A stretch of 34,094 nucleotides of DNA from NCBI GenBank assembly GCA_027023165.1, contig JALVWX010000134.1, positions 1 to 34,094 on the forward strand. Reading direction: 5' to 3'. The position numbers and the translations under genes were made by a program. The notes beneath the pieces are model-generated. The model did not search any database, had not been told where the DNA came from, and saw only the letters and a program-made list of their open reading frames with translations. The stretch comes from Thermococcus sp. Its GTDB lineage: Archaea > Methanobacteriota_B > Thermococci > Thermococcales > Thermococcaceae. Every line of letters starts with the position of its first letter. Positions within the stretch are counted from its first letter, which is position 1. Of this stretch, positions 9,519 to 18,507 are shown piece after piece.

Positions 9519-11498
9519 TTAAGCTTCAAACTCCAGTTCGGAGACTTCTCTTTTTGCCTTGAAAGGCTCGAAGGGCTTACCTTCACCTGAGTAGAACGTT
9601 CCGAAAAATTCAACGTACTGCAGACGGAGCGAGTGGACGAACGCTCCGAGCGCGTTGATGGCGACCGAAAACAGCTGGCCGCCGATAAAGAGGATGATTC
9701 CTATGGCTATGCCTATCGGCACGGGGCCTATTGAGATGCCCCATATCATCTGGACGAGTATGTTGACGACCATCGCTATTCCTGCCGTCGCCAGCGCCAG
9801 CGCCATTAAGCGAGCGTAGCTGAGCCAGCTGCCCACAAAGCCGAAGAAGTCGGAGATTATGAGCAGTGCCGCAAGCCCCTTGTTGTTGACTATCTCGCCT
9901 ATTGCGAAGAGCACCAGGCCGACTCCGAAGAGGGCCTTGGCCGCCATTGAACCGCTTGAACTGCCGCTTCCCAAGACGAAGGCGACTATTCCGAGTATTA
10001 TGAGCATCCAGGAGAGCTGGTCGAGGAGAGCACCCTTTTTGTCGCCGTTCTTGAGCTTTACTATGAAGCCTATGGTGTAGCCCGTGAAGAGGTGTGCCAG
10101 GCCTATCGCGAGCGCCAGCTGGAGCACCACGAGCGCGTTCTCGAAGGTGTCCCAGACGCGCGGCACGTGGAAGCCGGCCAGGTCAAGCGCGTTGCCGAAG
10201 TAACTGCCGAATATCGCACCCATGAACATCGTGAAGAACGAACTTATGAGGAGCGTGTACGCGAACTTGTAGGTGCCGTCGTTGAACTTCCTGTGCCCCT
10301 TGACGAGAAGGGCCGCCACCAGACCAACGATGAGACCGTACATGAAGTCGGTGAGCATGAAGCCGAAGAAGAACGAGTATGTGAAGGTTATTATCGGCGT
10401 CGGGTCTATCTCGTCGTACCTTGGAACGCCGTACATCTCGGTGAGCATCTCGAAGGGCTTCGCCCAGCCAGGGTTGTTGAGTTTTATCGGAATGTCCTCA
10501 AGTTCCTCACTGCTCGGCTCGCGGATGTTGATGTAGGCCTTGTTGTCCGTGATTCTCTTGATGCCCTCGAGCACCTCCGGGACGTTGACCCTTGGAAGCC
10601 AGCCGCTCAGGGCGAAGGTCATGTTGGTCCTCGCGAGCATCGGCAGAACGGTTGACTTGTCGCGCTCGTTCTCCATAAGCTCCTGGTAGAAGACGACGTC
10701 GTCGTAGTACTTCTCGGCCAGGCCCTCTGCTTCCTTCTTGGTCTCTTCAAGCTCCTCCTTCTTTTCCCTGAGCTTCTCCTCGTATTTCCCAATGAGCTCT
10801 CTTGGGGTGCCCTTGCCCTCGGGGATTTCAATCCTCTCAAGGGAGTACTTGGCGAGTATCGGGTTGGCCTTCTCGTAGTCGGACTTGAGGAAGACGAAGA
10901 CCGCCAGAATTTTATCCTTGAACTCCTTGGATACGACTACAGTTCTCCCGCCGGTTGCCTTCTGGACCTCTTCAACGAGGGGCTTGAACTTGTTTCTGTC
11001 AACGGTTCCGACGACTATCTCGAGCATGTGGGTGGAGCGGAGGTATGAAACGTCAATGTTGAGCGATGAGAGCAGCTCCAGGATGGCCATGTCGGCTTTA
11101 ATCCTCTCTATCTCAGTCTGGAGGGAGGTTATCTTTCCTTCAACGGCCTTGACTTCCGGCTCAACCTGGGCCAAGAAGTTTTCAACGTCCTTTATGAGCT
11201 TCTCAATGCCCTGATAGCGGTACTTTCTCTTGGCCTTTTCTGGTGGGAAGATGAACTCCTTTATGCCCCCCTTGCCGCCCTTTTTGTACGCCTTCAGGAA
11301 GTCGACGAGCCTTGAGATGGTTATGCTGTACGATGCCGCCTTCCTGTGGTACTCGTTGGGTGAGTCCCTCTGGGCCACTTTTACGTCCAGCTCCCTTATC
11401 TCCACCGCTCCTTTCTCGTGAAGGTACGTCAGGAGTGCGTCCTTGTACCTGTTGAGCGTTATTACCTCGATCTTTACCATTTCCTCGGGGCGGAACAT
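9519..11498 (-). CDS. atpI: A/V-type ATP synthase subunit I (a-subunit, stator)
   Basis: The 659-residue protein has an N-terminal cytoplasmic half (about 1-360) with coiled coils that anchors the peripheral stalks. A membrane half with about seven to eight helices follows and forms the ion path against the c-ring. 'FGFMLTDFMYGL', 'GSYFG' and 'VHSLRLQYVEFFGTFYSG' are family signatures; the arginine in 'HSLRLQ' is the expected essential residue facing the c-ring glutamate. ATG 11498 lies one base after the atpH stop, so the two genes are coupled. Confidence 0.95.
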   Translation of the reverse strand: MFRPEEMVKIEVITLNRYKDALLTYLHEKGAVEIRELDVKVAQRDSPNEYHRKAASYSITISRLVDFLKAYKKGGKGGIKEFIFPPEKAKRKYRYQGIEKLIKDVENFLAQVEPEVKAVEGKITSLQTEIERIKADMAILELLSSLNIDVSYLRSTHMLEIVVGTVDRNKFKPLVEEVQKATGGRTVVVSKEFKDKILAVFVFLKSDYEKANPILAKYSLERIEIPEGKGTPRELIGKYEEKLREKKEELEETKKEAEGLAEKYYDDVVFYQELMENERDKSTVLPMLARTNMTFALSGWLPRVNVPEVLEGIKRITDNKAYINIREPSSEELEDIPIKLNNPGWAKPFEMLTEMYGVPRYDEIDPTPIITFTYSFFFGFMLTDFMYGLIVGLVAALLVKGHRKFNDGTYKFAYTLLISSFFTMFMGAIFGSYFGNALDLAGFHVPRVWDTFENALVVLQLALAIGLAHLFTGYTIGFIVKLKNGDKKGALLDQLSWMLIILGIVAFVLGSGSSSGSMAAKALFGVGLVLFAIGEIVNNKGLAALLIISDFFGFVGSWLSYARLMALALATAGIAMVVNILVQMIWGISIGPVPIGIAIGIILFIGGQLFSVAINALGAFVHSLRLQYVEFFGTFYSGEGKPFEPFKAKREVSELEFEA

Positions 11499-11499
11499 C

Positions 11500-11811
11500 T
11501 CAGCTCCCTCTCACGAGTGCTATGCCTGCGGAGATGGCTTTCTCAAGGTTGTTGGTGGCCTTTACTTTGAGGGCTTCAACCTCTTTCTCACCCTCTTCAA
11601 GAATCTTCTTGGCCTCCTCCTCTCCCTCGAGGCGGGCCTTCTCAACGAGGGCCTCGGCTTCCTTCTCGGCGTTCTCAATGACTTCCTTCTCGATGAGCTT
11701 GGCCTCCTCCTTGGCCTTGAGGACTATCTCTTTGGCCTCGGCCTTGGCCTTTTCAATGCGAGCCTCTGCCTCCCGTTCCGCGTCAACAATCTGCTTGATG
11801 ACGTCTTCCAT
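11500..11811 (-). CDS. atpH: A/V-type ATP synthase subunit H (peripheral stalk)
   Basis: The protein is 103 residues, nearly all one highly charged helix with an Ala/Glu/Lys pattern, ending 'NNLEKAISAGIALV'. It pairs with subunit E to make the stator stalk. It is the first gene of the operon and has a TATA box about 65 bases upstream. Confidence 0.92.
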   Translation of the reverse strand: MEDVIKQIVDAEREAEARIEKAKAEAKEIVLKAKEEAKLIEKEVIENAEKEAEALVEKARLEGEEEAKKILEEGEKEVEALKVKATNNLEKAISAGIALVRGS

Positions 11812-11875
11812 GATTAGCCCCCCAATGATCCTAAAACAGGTTATCCTTCCACGTCGATTTTGGCTTTCCTAATCT

Positions 11876-11885
11876 CTTTAAATAG
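11876..11885 (-). promoter_or_regulatory. TATA box of the ATP synthase operon
   Basis: The minus strand reads CTATTTAAAG, preceded by an A-rich stretch that could serve as a BRE. Transcription would start near 11850-11855, giving a leader of about 40 bases before atpH. Confidence 0.6.
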
Positions 11886-11934
11886 TTTTTGCTCGGGGGT
11901 CACGGGAAAAACGTGGGGTTAAGAAAGGCAACGT

Positions 11935-11946
11935 GAAAAAATTCGG
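11935..11946 (-). terminator. T-tract terminator of secF-secD-trkA
   Basis: Immediately downstream of the TrkA-type gene the minus strand reads GAATTTTTTCACG, a T6 run at the end of the operon. Confidence 0.5.
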
Positions 11947-11951
11947 CGCCT

Positions 11952-12641
11952 TCAGTCTTCCTTCTCCTTTTTCCTTTCCAGCAGGTTTTTGACGCCGTCC
12001 AGGGCGCTGTTCTTGGCGAAGATTATCACCTGGCCCTTCTCCGGAAGTTTCGTGTCGCCGGAGGGTATTATCAAGTTGCCCTTTTCGTCGTAAACTGCGA
12101 CCATCAGGGCGTCTCTGGGGAGCTTCAGTTCCTTGACCAGCTTCCCCGCTATCTCACTGTTCTCGTCTATGTTGAACTTGACTATCTCAGCGCCTTCCTT
12201 CGGGAAGAGCACCCTGTCAAAGCCAGGCGTTATGATGTTCCTGCTTATGTATTCGGCGGCTATCTCCTCGGGGGAGATAACGAAGTCGAAGTACCTCTTG
12301 AGGTCGGTTACCTCCTCGAATATCTTTCTGTTCTTGGGGTTGCCTATCCTGAGGGAGGTTCTGACCTTTGGGTTGAGGTGCTTCGCCAGGATGCACGCCA
12401 GCAGGTTGGCGTCATCCTTGCCGGTTAAGGCTGCGAAGGCATCGGCCTGCTTTATGTTGGCTTCCTCCAGGGTTTTTGGATCCGTGGCGTCCCCTTCGAT
12501 CACCAGGCCGTTGATTAGGAGTGAGAGGGCCTTAGCCCTCTCCTTGTTCATCTCGATTATGGTGACGTCGTGGCCGTCCTCCTCGAGCATCTTGGCCACG
12601 AGGAAGCCGACCCTTCCGGCACCCATTATCACGACGAACAT
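11952..12641 (-). CDS. TrkA/RCK-type K+ channel or transporter regulatory subunit
   Basis: The 229-residue protein has a Rossmann NAD(H)-binding RCK_N domain (residues about 1-125, glycine motif GAGRVG at 7-12, acidic residue in 'IIEMN') followed by an RCK_C/TrkA-C domain (about 145-225). Such proteins gate Trk/Ktr potassium transporters by nucleotide binding. No channel subunit is adjacent. Its ATG overlaps the secD TGA by one base, so it is translated with the Sec auxiliary genes, a less obvious partnership. Confidence 0.92.
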   Translation of the reverse strand: MFVVIMGAGRVGFLVAKMLEEDGHDVTIIEMNKERAKALSLLINGLVIEGDATDPKTLEEANIKQADAFAALTGKDDANLLACILAKHLNPKVRTSLRIGNPKNRKIFEEVTDLKRYFDFVISPEEIAAEYISRNIITPGFDRVLFPKEGAEIVKFNIDENSEIAGKLVKELKLPRDALMVAVYDEKGNLIIPSGDTKLPEKGQVIIFAKNSALDGVKNLLERKKEKED

Positions 12642-14164
12642 CAGTCCTCACCGAGGAGGTATTTGGCTATCTCAGCGTAGGCTGGCCTGGTGACGAGGAT
12701 TCCGATGAGCACTCCCAGTATCGTCGTGAAGGCAAAGCCCTTGAGCGTTCCGACGAAGTACACCAGCAGGAAGCTCATGGCCGTTATCGTGGTTGCTGCC
12801 GATGCGAATATGACGAAGAACGCCCTGCCCATCCTCTTTAGTATGCTCGAGCGTCTGGCTATCCTTGTGCTCCTGTCCCCGCTTAGCAGTTCGTCCGTTA
12901 TGACGACCTGCTGGTCAACCCCCGTACCTATCGCCGCTATGATACCCGCTATACTTGGCAGGTCAAGGTTCCAGTTGATGAGCGCCGCGAAGCCGAGGAT
13001 GATTATGACCTCGAAGAGACTCGTGCTCGCAACGGGAATGGCTATCTTCCAGCGCCTGTAGTGGAAGTAGATTATCGCTAGGACCGTGAGGAGTGCACCG
13101 AGACCCGCATAGAGGGCCTGATTCTTGAAGTCCTCACCGAGCCTCGGGGAGATGAACTGCATTCCAACGACGTTGAGCTTGACCGGGAGCGAACCGCTCT
13201 TGAGGACGGTGTATATCGTGCTGGCTTCCTGTTCCGCAACCACTCTGTTGGGGGCTTTTCCGCTTATCTGGACGTCCTGCTGGGGCTTTCCAACGGTGAG
13301 GCCTTCCCCGACGGCGTAGGGTCCGTAGAGGCCGAGCGCCTTAACCACCAGCTGGTGGTCGCTCTCTCCGGGTCCCCTCTGGATGTAGCTGACCGTGACG
13401 TTGAGGTCCTCAAGCTCCTTCTGAAGCTCCTGCGGAACGTCTATCAGGACGACCTTCTGCTTGCCCTGGGCGAGCTTGGCTATCTCCTCCGCGCTCTGGT
13501 TGGAATAGGCAACCGCACTTATGTTAAGCGCCCTGTTGATCCTCTCCATGAGGGTTGGTGCCTGGGGTGCCTCGGCGTTGAACTCCGTGCTGTTCATGAG
13601 GTGGTATATCTTGCCCGAAACAACAAGGAGGGAGTTGACTGGAGGATCAAGGAACATGTCAACGGGCCAGCCGGGTTTTCCTTTGGCAAGCTCCGCGAAC
13701 TTCTCCGCGGCCTTCTTGGAGATCCTGAATGGAACGGCCCAGCTGTTGTCGGGTTTTATCTGGTAGATCCCAACGTATTCAACGTCTTTGCCGGTTCCAA
13801 AGACGACGCCGTTGAACTCCATATAGAAGACACCCTGGTTCTCTATGACCGCCTTTATCTGGTTCGCCTGTTCTTCAGTGCTTACGTTCGCCACCTTGAC
13901 GAGGACTATCCGGTCACCCTGGGCTTCAACCGTGATGTCCCTCAGTCCGAGGGTGTTCAGCCTCTTCTGGAGGGAGGTGACGACTATCTGCATCGTGTTG
14001 CTGTCAACCGGGTGTTCCGTCTGAGCAACGAGGGCAACGCCACCGGCTATGTCTATTCCAAACGTGAGCGGTTTGAGAGCTAGGGTGGCTATCGAACCTG
14101 TGAGGAACAGTATGAGCAAGAGAATCCTCCAGTTTAGGAGGAGCCTCTTGGTTTTCCTTTTCAT
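12641..14164 (-). CDS. secD: Protein-export membrane protein SecD
   Basis: The 507-residue RND-family partner of the Sec translocon has one N-terminal helix (about 9-31), the conserved 'GIDIAGGVALVAQ' just after it, a large extracytoplasmic domain (about 35-340) and a C-terminal bundle of about five helices containing 'GIIAAIGTGVDQQVVITDELL' (seen in parts). With SecF it helps late export and release of proteins, using the membrane ion gradient. Its ATG overlaps the secF stop by four bases (ATGA). Confidence 0.95.
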   Translation of the reverse strand: MKRKTKRLLLNWRILLLILFLTGSIATLALKPLTFGIDIAGGVALVAQTEHPVDSNTMQIVVTSLQKRLNTLGLRDITVEAQGDRIVLVKVANVSTEEQANQIKAVIENQGVFYMEFNGVVFGTGKDVEYVGIYQIKPDNSWAVPFRISKKAAEKFAELAKGKPGWPVDMFLDPPVNSLLVVSGKIYHLMNSTEFNAEAPQAPTLMERINRALNISAVAYSNQSAEEIAKLAQGKQKVVLIDVPQELQKELEDLNVTVSYIQRGPGESDHQLVVKALGLYGPYAVGEGLTVGKPQQDVQISGKAPNRVVAEQEASTIYTVLKSGSLPVKLNVVGMQFISPRLGEDFKNQALYAGLGALLTVLAIIYFHYRRWKIAIPVASTSLFEVIIILGFAALINWNLDLPSIAGIIAAIGTGVDQQVVITDELLSGDRSTRIARRSSILKRMGRAFFVIFASAATTITAMSFLLVYFVGTLKGFAFTTILGVLIGILVTRPAYAEIAKYLLGED

Positions 14165-15075
14165 GCGCTACCCCCCTGGGGTTTTCTTGAGAGGTACCAC
14201 TTCAGAACGCCGGCGTTGAGGATCCAGGTGTTCATGAAGTCCGCGAGCAGACCGAAGATGAGGACTATCGCTATGTTGTCGATTGTCTGGCTGGTGGAGA
14301 TTATCCAGAGGACTAAAAGCGCTCCGAGGGTCGTGGTGCTCATGGTGAATCCGGTTGAGACCGCGGAGAGGTAGGCATCCTCGATCGTGTCCTCCTTCCT
14401 TCTCAGGAGCTTTGTCGTCAGCAGTATGTTGCTGTCTACCGTGTAACCGATGAGCATCAGCAGCGCCGCTATCGTGGCGGTGGTAAGCTCTATTCCAAAG
14501 ATCCCCATGAGTGCCACGGCTATGGTCATGTCCGAGAGCGCCGAGAAGATTATGGTCATCGAGGGGACGGGGTCCCTGAAGAACAGGAAGACCACCACGG
14601 CCATTCCAATGAACGCGAGCGCTATGGCCTTCATTCCCTGCTTCTGGGCGATCTCTCCAAAGGTTGGCTGAACCTCATTGTGGGTGTATTTTGCGTTGGG
14701 ATACTTCTCCTTCATGATTTTAATGATCTGCGTGGGGTCGGTTCCGGCCGGGGCGTATATCCTTACGCCGCTCGTTTCGACACCGGTGAAGCTCTCGACC
14801 CTAACTTCAACGCCCAGGTCCTTGCTGAGTTCCTTGGCGAGCTGGTCGGGATTGGTCTGAACGCCGTAGGCAGTGACGACAACTCCACCTCGCAGATCGA
14901 TTCCCAGGGTTGGGAAGTGAACCGCGAGGAGAAGTAGCGCCACTATAAACACTATAAGGGGATAGGTTATCATCCTCTTGTAATCCATCCTTGCAAGAAA
15001 ACGAAGTTTCTCCCGCTCCTTGGCCTTGACGGATCCGGTAGCGGGGAGCTTTGAGTTCTTCTTGGGCTTCGACAT
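14161..15075 (-). CDS. secF: Protein-export membrane protein SecF
   Basis: The 304-residue protein has a charged N-terminal cytoplasmic extension of about 33 residues rich in Lys and Arg, a first helix (about 36-52), then 'GIDLRGGVVVTAYG'. This is followed by an extracytoplasmic domain of about 100 residues and five helices including 'LMLIGYTVDSNILLTTKLLR', the conserved RND segment. SecF precedes SecD here and both are separate proteins. Confidence 0.95.
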   Translation of the reverse strand: MSKPKKNSKLPATGSVKAKEREKLRFLARMDYKRMITYPLIVFIVALLLLAVHFPTLGIDLRGGVVVTAYGVQTNPDQLAKELSKDLGVEVRVESFTGVETSGVRIYAPAGTDPTQIIKIMKEKYPNAKYTHNEVQPTFGEIAQKQGMKAIALAFIGMAVVVFLFFRDPVPSMTIIFSALSDMTIAVALMGIFGIELTTATIAALLMLIGYTVDSNILLTTKLLRRKEDTIEDAYLSAVSTGFTMSTTTLGALLVLWIISTSQTIDNIAIVLIFGLLADFMNTWILNAGVLKWYLSRKPQGGSA

Positions 15076-15126
15076 AGGTTCACCCCATCGTAGTTTTAGC
15101 CGACTTGTCGTTAGTTGGGGGGAGCG

Positions 15127-15136
15127 GTTTTAAGAT
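15127..15136 (-). promoter_or_regulatory. TATA box for secF-secD-trkA
   Basis: The minus strand reads AATCTTAAAA about 55 bases before the secF ATG. Start of transcription would be near 15105. Confidence 0.5.
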
Positions 15137-15330
15137 TAGCGGTTCACATCACTGGTGGCCATTGATGATGGTTGGGTGCCCCAGAAAGCCCTCATCTGTT
15201 GGACGAATTTGGCCATCTAACCCCGGAAGTTTCCATAACGGCAGGTAAAGCTCCGCGTAATCAATTCGCGGCCTTTTCTTGACAGTTTAAACCGATGAAA
15301 ACCCGGTCAGAACTCTCCGTTGGAGGCTTA
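15137..15330. other. Non-coding spacer between secF and speD
   Basis: No convincing gene is seen here. It contains two copies of the self-complementary TGGCCA (15157-15162 and about 15208-15213) and a hairpin CCGCG/CGCGG with a nine-base AT loop near 15254-15272, followed by TTTTCTT. It has no tRNA-like fold. A C-box-like TGATGAT near 15164 has no matching D box. A short non-coding RNA cannot be excluded. Confidence 0.3.
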
Positions 15331-15340
15331 ACTTTAAAAA
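15331..15340 (+). promoter_or_regulatory. TATA box for speD
   Basis: ACTTTAAAAA lies 34 bases before the speD ATG, so the expected start is near 15362 and the leader would be little more than the ribosome binding site. Confidence 0.6.
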
Positions 15341-15373
15341 GGGTTGGTTATAGCAGGGGTAGAGGTGAGGGCC

Positions 15374-15802
15374 ATGAGTGAGATAGAGACGATCGGGTTT
15401 CACTACGTTGTTGAGGCCGCCGGTTGCGATCCCCAGATCCTCGCTAACGCTGACAGAATAAGGGAAATATTCCTTGAAGCGGCGAAGGTAGGTAACATGG
15501 AGGTCAAAGCGAGCTACTTCTTCAAGTTCTCCCCAACAGGCGTCAGCGGCATGGTTATCGTCGCCGAGAGCCACATTTCCGTCCACACCTGGCCGGAGAA
15601 GGGCTACGCGGCTTTGGACGTCTACACCTGCGGCACCAAGGCCGACCCGGAGAAGGCGGTTGACTACATCCTGGAGCAGTTCAGGGCCAAGTACGCCCAC
15701 GTCAGCGAGATAAAGCGCGGAATCGAGGAAGATGACGAGACCTACACCCACATGATAATGACCTGGGAAGAGAGCCTGAGAAAGAACGGAAACGGGCAGT
15801 GA
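15374..15802 (+). CDS. speD: S-adenosylmethionine decarboxylase proenzyme, SpeD
   Basis: The 142-residue pyruvoyl enzyme supplies decarboxylated SAM for aminopropyl transfer in polyamine synthesis (important for long-chain polyamines in thermophiles). The self-cleavage site is E65-S66 in 'VAESHISVHTWPEKGYAALDVYTCG' (seen in parts). S66 becomes the pyruvoyl group, while H71 and C86 are the expected processing and catalytic residues. ATG 15374 follows GAGGTGAGG at good spacing. The gene is monocistronic and its 3' end abuts the convergent HTH gene. Confidence 0.96.
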   Translation: MSEIETIGFHYVVEAAGCDPQILANADRIREIFLEAAKVGNMEVKASYFFKFSPTGVSGMVIVAESHISVHTWPEKGYAALDVYTCGTKADPEKAVDYILEQFRAKYAHVSEIKRGIEEDDETYTHMIMTWEESLRKNGNGQ

Positions 15803-15804
15803 AT

Positions 15805-16308
15805 TCAAAGCAGCTTTTCTATTTCCCTCACCCTCTCCAGTGTGTCGCTGAGGATCGCCCTGATGTTCTCTATCTTCGCCTTCAGCTCGCGGTTCTCACT
15901 CTCCAGCTCTTTGACCCTTTCCTCGAGCTTCCTGCACTCCTCCTCGGGGACGAGCTTTCCTCCTCCAGCTAGGATTTCGATGTTCCTGACGAGCTCGTCG
16001 AGCTTGCCCTGCTTGATCTGCTCATAGGTCTCCCTGACGAGCTGTCCGGCCTTTGTCTCACCCTTGAGGTGCTTTCTGATTGTCTGCTCGGTTCTTCCAA
16101 GCTCCTCGGCTATCTCTGGAACGGTCATGCCGGCCTTCTCCCTGGCTATTGCTCCAGCCGCTACCGCCAGGCTGTCGACCCAGGTGAGCCTCTCGGCCGG
16201 GTCCTTTATCAGCTCTATGACCTCGGGCCTGAAGAGCGTCGCGAAGAGCAGTATGCTCTCGAGCCTGTGTATCTCCTCCCTTCCCATCGGGTTCAGCGGA
16301 ACCTCCAT
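15805..16308 (-). CDS. HTH and coiled-coil regulatory protein
   Basis: The protein is 167 residues. Residues of about 61-86 form a helix-turn-helix ('MTVPEIAEELGRTEQTIRKHL'-like, seen in parts), and residues of about 124-167 are a heptad coiled coil. The N-terminal 60 residues are helical. It is probably a DNA-binding protein that dimerises through the coil; I do not recognise a characterised relative. ATG 16308 follows GAGGTGAT; in-frame ATG 16314 overlaps that site. It starts 23 bases after the KaiC-like gene and is surely in the same operon, suggesting joint function. Confidence 0.75.
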   Translation of the reverse strand: MEVPLNPMGREEIHRLESILLFATLFRPEVIELIKDPAERLTWVDSLAVAAGAIAREKAGMTVPEIAEELGRTEQTIRKHLKGETKAGQLVRETYEQIKQGKLDELVRNIEILAGGGKLVPEEECRKLEERVKELESENRELKAKIENIRAILSDTLERVREIEKLL

Positions 16309-16331
16309 TTCCATCACCTCCCTCCGGTTTT

Positions 16332-17078
16332 TCACTCGGTTTCAACAACTCCCCTCCTCTTCAGGACCTTGTCGTGGTGAACGACTATTCCCCTGTCGGT
16401 TATCTCGAAGGGGTGCCTCCTCATGCTGTGGCTCGTTCCACGCATCTTCCAAACTATCAGAGAGCGCTTAAGCTCGCCGTCGATCTCATCCAAATCGAGG
16501 CGGATTATGCCGTCGACGCCGTGCTCAACGCCCGGCCCGCCGAAGCCGCGCTCACCGACGCTTATCTGGCTGACAAAGATGCTCGTGACGCCGAGGCCAG
16601 CCAGAACCCTCTTGAGTTGCATGACGATGCCCCTCGCCAGGGCCGGCTTGTTGATGTAGAGCGTCGTAACGGAGTCGATGACAACGCGCTTTGCGTTGAG
16701 ATCCTTAACGGCCGTCCTGAGGACGTCTATGAACTCCCTGACGTCCGTTAAGTCGTGGACTATGTACCTCTCGTACTCCTTGCTCTTGCCTATTCCTGCG
16801 GTGAATGCATCCACCATCGCGAACAAACCCTCTTCCTCGTACTTTCTGACGTCCCAGCTGAACCCGGCCATGTTCTGCCTGACCTGAACCGGGTGCTCCT
16901 CGAGGGCCACGTAAATTCCAGGCTCGCCCATCTGGAGGCCGTGCCAGATGAACTGCTGGCTGAAGATGCTCTTTCCGGTTCCAGGGCCACCGCTGAGGAG
17001 AACGACGTTCCTCTCGGGAATTCCTCCGTGGAGTATCTCGTCCATCCCCGGAATCCCTGTCTTAACCCTCGCCACCAT
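16332..17078 (-). CDS. KaiC-like RecA-superfamily ATPase (single domain)
   Basis: The 248-residue protein has Walker A GGPGTGKS at 30-37, the paired catalytic glutamates at 60-61 ('LEEHP'), Walker B VVIDS at about 132-136 and the KaiC-type 'KMRGTSHS' at 211-218. It has one KaiC domain rather than the two of circadian KaiC. Archaeal members are thought to be signalling or assembly ATPases; its substrate is unknown. ATG 17078 follows GGGGGTGAT. The adjacent HTH gene downstream is probably a functional partner. Confidence 0.88.
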   Translation of the reverse strand: MVARVKTGIPGMDEILHGGIPERNVVLLSGGPGTGKSIFSQQFIWHGLQMGEPGIYVALEEHPVQVRQNMAGFSWDVRKYEEEGLFAMVDAFTAGIGKSKEYERYIVHDLTDVREFIDVLRTAVKDLNAKRVVIDSVTTLYINKPALARGIVMQLKRVLAGLGVTSIFVSQISVGERGFGGPGVEHGVDGIIRLDLDEIDGELKRSLIVWKMRGTSHSMRRHPFEITDRGIVVHHDKVLKRRGVVETE

Positions 17079-17095
17079 GGGAATCACCCCCTTTA

Positions 17096-17110
17096 GTTAC
17101 CTCTTGTTAC
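17096..17110 (-). repeat. GTAAC direct repeat at the KaiC-like promoter
   Basis: In the direction of the gene the sequence is GTAAC, five bases, GTAAC, with a ten-base period. It lies at or just after the predicted start of transcription. The same arrangement occurs at 23717-23731. Confidence 0.4.
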
Positions 17111-17132
17111 TATTGGGTTCTATTCCCAAACC

Positions 17133-17143
17133 CCTTAAAAAGG
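17133..17143 (-). promoter_or_regulatory. TATA box for the KaiC-like operon
   Basis: The minus strand reads CCTTTTTAAGG about 55 bases before the ATG at 17078. This separate promoter isolates the KaiC-like operon from the AT-rich island upstream. Confidence 0.55.
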
Positions 17144-17187
17144 TTACTTTGTCACCTCAATCTCATAATAGGGAGAAGGGAAAGATC

Positions 17188-18507
17188 TTAAAAATACCTG
17201 GAACTCTGCTCAAGATAATACTTAACGACGTCATCATCATTGAATAGTTTAAAGAATTTTTCCTTAAGAATTTCCATACTGTAACAATCTGGATTTGATA
17301 AGTCTCCTGTTTTTAGATATGCATTATAACTGCACCCTCCACCGCAAATCAGTGCATATTCACATTTTTTACATTTATCGATATTGAAGATGGTTCTGCT
17401 CTTATATTTGTCGAAATTTTTATTAAATTCTAAGTGTGGATGATACTTCCCGATGCTTAGCTCTCGTATCCTGAGGGCACTCATACATGAGTATATATCG
17501 CCATAGGGATCATAGAAAAACTGGCGATAGTGTGCAGGGCAATTATAAAACTGGGGGATCCATGCGCCTGCTTTGAACTTTACAAAAAGACCATCGAATA
17601 TCTCAAAGACACTTTTTATGATATTGCTTTTAAAAAGAGATAAGATTTCTTCATATGATAATTCTGGATTAAAGTAACAGGGTCCATATTCTCCTCTGAG
17701 GGGTGCTAAGTAAAAGTGTATATTGGGGATGTTTACCCATCCTTTTTCCGTGTAGAATTTCGCTAATCTTTCTATGTGCCTTATATTACTTTTTCCGACA
17801 TTTGTTCTGAGTACGACATTAAACCCCGATTCAATGGCTAGTTCGATATTTGAGATTACCCTATCAAACGATCCGCTGTACCTGTACTGGTCGTGGATCT
17901 CTTTGGGGCCATCAATTGTTGTTTGGATGAGCAAAATCGAGTCTTGGTATGACTCCAGGAGGGGGATATAATGGTTTAAATCCATAGCATTTGTAAACAA
18001 TAAAAATTTGTAATTTTCCTCAGAGCCTTTTTCTAGGATATACTTTATTTTGTCCATGAGCCTTTTTTGTAAAGGTTCTCCCCCATATAGTTGTATATTA
18101 CGTATTTTGCTTTTGTTTCCGTCAATCTCACCATTATCTAATGCAAGTATCGCCTGAAACATACTGTCAATTTGTTCATAGGTTAAATCCGCTCCAAATC
18201 TCCGATTGCGAAGATAGCAATATGAGCAATTAAGGTTACAAGTGTAAGTCACCACTGCAATATGATAATTGTCTGAGTATACAGATTCTTGAAGAGTTTT
18301 GAAATACTCTTCTACTTTGGAGTTATCAGGTGTATCAACTATGAATCCTGCAGATCTAAGGGCTTTCTCGGTAGTTGTATCTAGTGTTTCATTTTGGATG
18401 GCATCTAAACCATCTTTGTCTACTCTAATTATAGATCCATTTTTTGTGTTGATCAATAAATATCGGTCTTTTGCAATTTCTATTTTAACCACAAATGAGC
18501 TGATCAT
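17188..18507 (-). CDS. Radical SAM/SPASM peptide maturase, third in tandem
   Basis: The protein is 439 residues. An N-terminal part (about 1-80) has 'YLLIN...G' strands and a short helical part ('ALRSAGFIVDT'), resembling in layout a leader-binding (RRE/PqqD-like) domain. The radical SAM core has CX3CX2C at C90, C94 and C97 and the SAM-binding GGEP at 142-145. The SPASM domain is complete: C323, C341, then CX2CX5CX3C at C379, C382, C388 and C392, and C408, enough for two auxiliary 4Fe-4S clusters. Its ATG overlaps the stop of the preceding maturase (ATGA). It is the last gene of the island. The precise reaction is unknown; peptide crosslinking is inferred from the domains and the nearby 43-residue ORF. 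Confidence 0.88.
   Translation of the reverse strand: MISSFVVKIEIAKDRYLLINTKNGSIIRVDKDGLDAIQNETLDTTTEKALRSAGFIVDTPDNSKVEEYFKTLQESVYSDNYHIAVVTYTCNLNCSYCYLRNRRFGADLTYEQIDSMFQAILALDNGEIDGNKSKIRNIQLYGGEPLQKRLMDKIKYILEKGSEENYKFLLFTNAMDLNHYIPLLESYQDSILLIQTTIDGPKEIHDQYRYSGSFDRVISNIELAIESGFNVVLRTNVGKSNIRHIERLAKFYTEKGWVNIPNIHFYLAPLRGEYGPCYFNPELSYEEILSLFKSNIIKSVFEIFDGLFVKFKAGAWIPQFYNCPAHYRQFFYDPYGDIYSCMSALRIRELSIGKYHPHLEFNKNFDKYKSRTIFNIDKCKKCEYALICGGGCSYNAYLKTGDLSNPDCYSMEILKEKFFKLFNDDDVVKYYLEQSSRYF

Noticed and set aside
15160..15175. C-box-like TGATGAT upstream of speD
   Set aside because: No D or D' box at suitable spacing and no closing stem were found on either strand.
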